64,000 nt of DNA, taken from Streptomyces sp. XY006. Lineage in GTDB: Bacteria > Actinomycetota > Actinomycetes > Streptomycetales > Streptomycetaceae. The notes beneath the pieces are model-generated. The model had not been told where the DNA came from. It made no database searches and saw nothing but the letters and a program-made list of their open reading frames with translations. This document shows positions 60,328 through 64,000 of the stretch, in pieces. A program made the position numbers and the translations under genes. Location of the stretch: assembly GCF_002237655.1 (NCBI RefSeq), contig NZ_NOKT01000003.1, forward strand, positions 248,001 to 312,000, written 5' to 3'. Within the stretch, counting starts at the first letter, position 1; each line of letters opens with the position of its first letter.

Positions 60328-62277
60328 TCAGCCGCTGAAGCCGGCCACGTTCTCCTTCGTGACCACCTTCACCGGCACCTTCACCGTCTCCTCGACCTTC
60401 TCGCCCCGCAGCGCCTTGAGGGCGTTGTCCACGGCGATCCGCCCGAGCTGCGACGGCTGCTGCGCCACCGACGCGTACAGCGTGCCGCCCTCGACCGCCT
60501 TCAGTCCGTCAGGCGTGCCGTCGAAGCCCACGACCGAGACCGACGTGCCGGCCTTGGAACCCAGCGCCTTGATCGCGCCGAGGGCCATCTCGTCGTTCGC
60601 GGCGATGACGCCCTGGACGTCCGGGTGGGCCTGGAGCAGGTTCGACATCACGTCGAGGCCCTTGGTGCGGTCGAAGTCGGCGGGCTGCTGGGCGACGACC
60701 CGGATGCCCGGGAAGGCCTTGAGGCCCTTGGCGAAGCCCGCGGCGCGTTCCCGGGCCGCGGACGTGCCCGCCTGGCCCTGCAGGATCACGATCTTGCCCT
60801 TGCCGCCCAGCTTGTCGGCGATGGTCTGCGCGGCCAGTTCACCGCCGGCGACGTTGTCGGAGGCGACCAGGGTGTCGGTGTGGGCGTTGTTCACCGTGCG
60901 GTCCACGGCGATGACCGGGATGTCCGCCTTGTCAGCGGCCTTCACGGAGTTGCTCGCCGCGTCCGAGTCCACCGGGTTGACGATGATCGCGCCGAGGTTC
61001 GAACTGGTGAAGTTCTGCAGCTGGTTGGCCTGCTGGGAGGCGTCGTTCTGGGCGTCCGTGACGGTCAGGTCGACGCCCAGCTTCTTCGCCTCGGCCTCGG
61101 CGCCCGCCCGGATCTGCACGAAGAAGGGGTTGTTGAGGGTGGACAGCGACAGGCCCATCTTCGGGGCGGCCGCGGAGGAGGAGCCGTTGTGCAGGAACGA
61201 CGTGGCGCCGACGATGGCGACGGTGACCACGGCCGCCAGCGCGTAGGTCGTCGCCTGCCTGCCCTTGCCGCCGCCCGCGCCGCCCGCGACCGGGGTGACC
61301 CCGGCCTTGCGGCGGGCCGTGTCCAGCAGCACCGCCAGCGCGATCACGACGCCGATGACGACCTGCTGCCAGAACGCCGAGACGTTCAGCAGGTTCAGTC
61401 CGTTGCGCAGCACCGCCAGGATGAGCGCGCCGATCAGCGTGCCGGACGCCTTGCCGGTGCCGCCCGCGAGGGAGGCACCGCCGATGACGACCGCGGCGAT
61501 CGCGTCCAGCTCGTACCCGTCGGCGGCCTGCGGCTGCGCGGAGGAGAGACGGGCGGCCAGCACGACACCCGCAACGGCGGCGAACACACCGGAGAAGGCG
61601 TAGATGGCGAGCTTCTGCTTCTTCACGCGCAGCCCGGAAAGACGCGCGGCCTCCTCGTTGCCGCCGATCGCGTACATGGAGCGGCCGATGTACGTCCGGC
61701 CGAGCACGAACGCGGCGATCAGGCCCATCACGACCATGACCAGCACCGGCACGGGCAGCCAGCCGCCGAGGGTGTCGCCGAGGTGGGAGACCGAGTCGGG
61801 AAAGGCGATCGGGGACCCCTCGGAGACGACCAGGGACAGACCGCGGGCCACGGACAGCATGGCGAGCGTGGCGATGAACGGCGGCAGCTTGCCGTAGGAG
61901 ATCAGGACGCCGTTGACCAGGCCGCAGACGATGCCCGTCGCTATGGCGAGGAGCACGGCGAGGAAGACCGGGACGCCCGCCGACGTGGCGCTCCAGGCGA
62001 GCACCGTGGCCGACAGCGCGGCGACCGAGCCGACCGACAGGTCGATGCCCGCCGAGACGATCACGAACGTCACACCGAAGGCGAGGATGGCGGTCACGGC
62101 CGCCTGCACGCCGACGTTGAGGAGGTTGTCCGTCGTCAGGAAGTCGCCGGACAGCGCCGACATCGCGACGACGAGGACGATGAGCGCGGTGAGCGCGCCG
62201 TTGTCGAGCAGGAGACGGCGCAGGCCCCCGGAGGCGCCCCGCGCGCCCGTCGTGCTCTTGAGCGTGTCAGTGGCCAC
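60328..62277 (-). CDS. rbsC: Ribose ABC transporter permease fused to its substrate-binding protein (RbsC-RbsB)
   Basis: A 649-aa fusion. Residues 1-~320: RbsC-type permease with about eight to ten helices (IVLVVAMSALSGDFLTTDNLLNVGVQ, PVLVMVVMGLIAAFVLGRTYIGRSMYAIGGNEEAARLSGLRV). Then a linker and an extra helix at ~340-365 (ATTYALAAVVTVAIVGATSFL) that should place the C-terminal lobe outside; residues ~370-649 are a ribose-binding protein (SLSTLNNPFFVQIRAGAEAEAKKLG to VVTKENVAGFSG). GTG start overlaps the rbsA stop by 11 nt and has GGAGG. No separate rbsB exists in the window, so the fusion replaces it. Confidence 0.93.
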   Translation of the reverse strand: MATDTLKSTTGARGASGGLRRLLLDNGALTALIVLVVAMSALSGDFLTTDNLLNVGVQAAVTAILAFGVTFVIVSAGIDLSVGSVAALSATVLAWSATSAGVPVFLAVLLAIATGIVCGLVNGVLISYGKLPPFIATLAMLSVARGLSLVVSEGSPIAFPDSVSHLGDTLGGWLPVPVLVMVVMGLIAAFVLGRTYIGRSMYAIGGNEEAARLSGLRVKKQKLAIYAFSGVFAAVAGVVLAARLSSAQPQAADGYELDAIAAVVIGGASLAGGTGKASGTLIGALILAVLRNGLNLLNVSAFWQQVVIGVVIALAVLLDTARRKAGVTPVAGGAGGGKGRQATTYALAAVVTVAIVGATSFLHNGSSSAAAPKMGLSLSTLNNPFFVQIRAGAEAEAKKLGVDLTVTDAQNDASQQANQLQNFTSSNLGAIIVNPVDSDAASNSVKAADKADIPVIAVDRTVNNAHTDTLVASDNVAGGELAAQTIADKLGGKGKIVILQGQAGTSAARERAAGFAKGLKAFPGIRVVAQQPADFDRTKGLDVMSNLLQAHPDVQGVIAANDEMALGAIKALGSKAGTSVSVVGFDGTPDGLKAVEGGTLYASVAQQPSQLGRIAVDNALKALRGEKVEETVKVPVKVVTKENVAGFSG

Positions 62278-63823
62278 GGGAGGCCTCCGTTCCGGTCGTG
62301 GTCGTGGTCGTGGTTGTGGTCGTGTTCGGGGTCGTGGGAGTGCTGACGGCGAGTGCCATCACGGCGTCCTGGGTCGCCTCGTCGGCGGAGAGTTCACCGG
62401 CGATCCGCCCCTGGGCCATCACCAGCACCCGGTCGCTCATGCCGAGCACCTCGGGCAGGTCGCTGGAGATCATCAGGACGGCCGCGCCGGCGGCGGTGAG
62501 TTCGTTGACGAGCTGGTAGATCTCGACCTTGGCGCCGACGTCGATGCCGCGCGTCGGCTCGTCGAGGATCAGCACCTTGGTGTCGGCGAGCAGCCACTTG
62601 CCGATGACGACCTTCTGCTGGTTGCCGCCGGAGAGCGTGCGCACGTGCTGCCCGAGGCCCGCCATGCGCACCCCCAGCTGCCCGGCGATCCGCGCGGCCG
62701 CCTCGCGCTGGGCCCGGAGGTCGACGAGCCCCGCGCGCGTGGCCGACCGCAGGGTCACCAGCCCGAGGTTCTCCTCCACCGACGCGTCCAGCACCAGCCC
62801 CTGGCCCTTGCGGTCCTCGGGGATGAGCCCGATGCCCGCGGTCATCGCCGCGTTGACGTCGTGCTTGGCGACCGGGCTGCCGGAGACCTTCACACTGCCC
62901 CTGTCGTACGGGTCGGCCCCGAAGACCGCCCGGACGACCTCGGTCCGCCCGGCCCCGACCAGCCCCGCGATGCCGACGACCTCGCCGGCGTGCACCTCGA
63001 AGCCGACGTCGTGGAAGACACCGTCCCGGGTGAGCCCCTCGACGGTGAGCAACGGGGCGCCCCGGTCGGGCCGTTCGCGCGGGTACTGCTGCTCGATCGA
63101 GCGCCCGACCATGAGCCGGACCAGCTCGTCCTCGGGCGTGGAGGCCGGCACCTGGCCCACGCTCCTGCCGTCCCGGATGACCGTCACGCGGTCGCCGAGC
63201 GCGGCGATCTCCTCCAGGTGGTGCGTGATGAAGACGATCCCGACGCCGTCCTCGCGCAGCGTGCGCACGATCGCGAAGAGCTTGTCGACCTCCTCCGAGG
63301 TGAGCACGGCCGTCGGCTCGTCCATGATCAGCACCCGGGCGTCCAGGCTCAGCGCCTTGGCGATCTCGACCATCTGCAGCCGGGCGATGCCCAGTTCGCG
63401 CACCCGCGCCCGCGGCGACACGCTCACCCCGACCCGCTTGAGCAGGACCTCGGCGTCCGCCTCCATCCGCTTGCGGTCGATCATCCCGAAGCGGCGGGGC
63501 TGCCGCCCGAGGAAGATGTTCTCGGCGACCGTCAGGTCGGGAACCAGGTTGAACTCCTGGTAGATGGTGGCGATCCCGAGCCGTTCGGAGTCCTGCGCGC
63601 TCTGGATGCGGGTCTCCGCGCCGCCGACCAGGATCCGGCCGGCGTCGGGTGTGTAGGCGCCGGAGAGCATCTTGATGAGGGTGCTCTTGCCGGCGCCGTT
63701 CTCACCGAGCAGCACGTGCACCTCGCCCCGGCGCAGGTCGAAGTCGACGCCGTCCAGCGCGACCACGCCCGGGAAGGTCTTCCGCAGGCCCTCGATGCGC
63801 AGCAACTCGTCCGCGTTGCTCAC
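62267..63823 (-). CDS. rbsA: Ribose ABC transporter ATP-binding protein (two NBDs)
   Basis: A 518-aa RbsA. NBD1: Walker A GENGAGKSTLIKML, signature segment VRELGIARLQMVEIAKAL, Walker B DEPTAVLTSEEV; NBD2: degenerate Walker A region GLVGAGRTEVV, signature LSGGNQQKVVIGKW, Walker B DEPTRGIDVG. This asymmetric pair is normal for RbsA/AraG-type carbohydrate importers. The C-terminus ends in a run of Thr codons (PNT followed by ten Thr). GTG start overlaps the rbsR stop by 3-4 nt; the 3' end overlaps rbsC. Confidence 0.93.
   Translation of the reverse strand: MSNADELLRIEGLRKTFPGVVALDGVDFDLRRGEVHVLLGENGAGKSTLIKMLSGAYTPDAGRILVGGAETRIQSAQDSERLGIATIYQEFNLVPDLTVAENIFLGRQPRRFGMIDRKRMEADAEVLLKRVGVSVSPRARVRELGIARLQMVEIAKALSLDARVLIMDEPTAVLTSEEVDKLFAIVRTLREDGVGIVFITHHLEEIAALGDRVTVIRDGRSVGQVPASTPEDELVRLMVGRSIEQQYPRERPDRGAPLLTVEGLTRDGVFHDVGFEVHAGEVVGIAGLVGAGRTEVVRAVFGADPYDRGSVKVSGSPVAKHDVNAAMTAGIGLIPEDRKGQGLVLDASVEENLGLVTLRSATRAGLVDLRAQREAAARIAGQLGVRMAGLGQHVRTLSGGNQQKVVIGKWLLADTKVLILDEPTRGIDVGAKVEIYQLVNELTAAGAAVLMISSDLPEVLGMSDRVLVMAQGRIAGELSADEATQDAVMALAVSTPTTPNTTTTTTTTTTGTEASRGH
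62296..62330. repeat. Simple repeat encoding a Thr tract at the RbsA C-terminus
   Basis: Repeated GTG-GTC/GTT-type hexamers on the plus strand, read as Thr codons (ACG/ACC/ACA) on the minus strand. It is the sort of repeat that slips in replication. Confidence 0.8.
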
Positions 63824-64000
63824 GACTGGCTCCTGTTCGTTACGGGGTTCTCGCCGCAGGAGCGGCGTACGACGAGTCGGGCGGGGAGGGTCACGGACTC
63901 GCCGGGCCGTCCCTCGATGCGGTCGACCAGGGCCCGTACGGCGGCCCGGCCCAGCTCGCCCGTGGGCTGGGCGATCGCGGTGACCGGCGGATCGGTGTGC
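63820..64000 (-). CDS. rbsR: LacI-family ribose operon repressor, C-terminal part (truncated by window)
   Basis: The last 59 codons (reading ...HTDPPVTAIAQPTGELGRAA onwards) are in frame to the TGA at 63820-63822. The sequence includes the LacI/GalR C-terminal pattern RAAVRALVDRIEG...LPARLVVRRSC, the usual end of the effector-binding domain. Stop overlaps the rbsA GTG (GTGA), so it is the first gene of the operon as seen. The N-terminus with the HTH lies outside the window to the right. Confidence 0.88.
   Translation of the reverse strand, partial: HTDPPVTAIAQPTGELGRAAVRALVDRIEGRPGESVTLPARLVVRRSCGENPVTNRSQS

Overview
The window is high-GC actinobacterial chromosome, almost certainly Streptomyces. 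Evidence: strong third-position GC bias, GTG starts, 4-bp ATGA/GTGA gene overlaps, Tat-type secretion signals, an IdeR/DmdR-type iron box, and a gene order that I remember as close to the S. coelicolor chromosome around desE-acdH (SCO2745-SCO2781). That synteny is from memory and no comparison was run. I see no rRNA, tRNA, CRISPR, integrase or transposase.

Layout. (1) 45-2175: an iron-controlled pair, a siderophore-interacting ferric reductase and a ferrioxamine-type binding lipoprotein under an iron box; the desferrioxamine biosynthetic genes are probably just left of the window. (2) 2284-17271: an accessory block with a two-domain glycosyltransferase, a divergent FG-GAP secreted protein, a DNRLRE/LamG secreted protein, a 2283-aa secreted RHS polymorphic toxin with a Hint domain and a ~103-aa toxin tip, its probable immunity gene and a terminator. 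(3) 17298-26127: leucine/isovalerate catabolism (acyl-CoA dehydrogenase, HMG-CoA lyase, biotin-dependent methylcrotonyl-CoA carboxylase subunits) with a divergent TetR regulator and shared operator-like palindromes, then a second acyl-CoA dehydrogenase and a TesB thioesterase. (4) 26194-34331: a phosphatase-like protein, a PucR regulator divergent from a Na+/solute symporter, an agmatinase/guanidinobutyrase-type ureohydrolase and a coupled TPP enzyme (plausibly a guanidino-compound catabolic unit), a tiny membrane protein and PPK2. (5) 34356-49592: a mixed envelope/secretion region with an RsbW-like ATPase, serine hydrolase, fused ABC exporter, S37-type peptidase, lipoprotein, GH3 hexosaminidase, a LysR/EamA divergon and several hypotheticals. 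(6) 49751-58688: a tightly coupled Gfo/Idh - DUF993 - TIM-barrel operon divergent from a LacI regulator, an amidohydrolase, an unknown protein, a frameshifted DUF6584-like gene, a MarR-GNAT fusion and a second TIM-barrel isomerase. (7) 58850-64000: a ribose operon on the minus strand, rbsR(partial)-rbsA-rbsCB(fusion)-rbsK-rbsD, ending in a terminator.

The most accessory-looking segment is the toxin tip plus immunity gene at about 16.47-17.22 kb, which is visibly poorer in GC than its surroundings. The most likely mechanistic novelties are that toxin/immunity pair, the uncharacterised DUF993 sugar operon, the coupled ureohydrolase/TPP-enzyme unit, and the 26-bp direct repeats between the PucR gene and the phosphatase-like gene.
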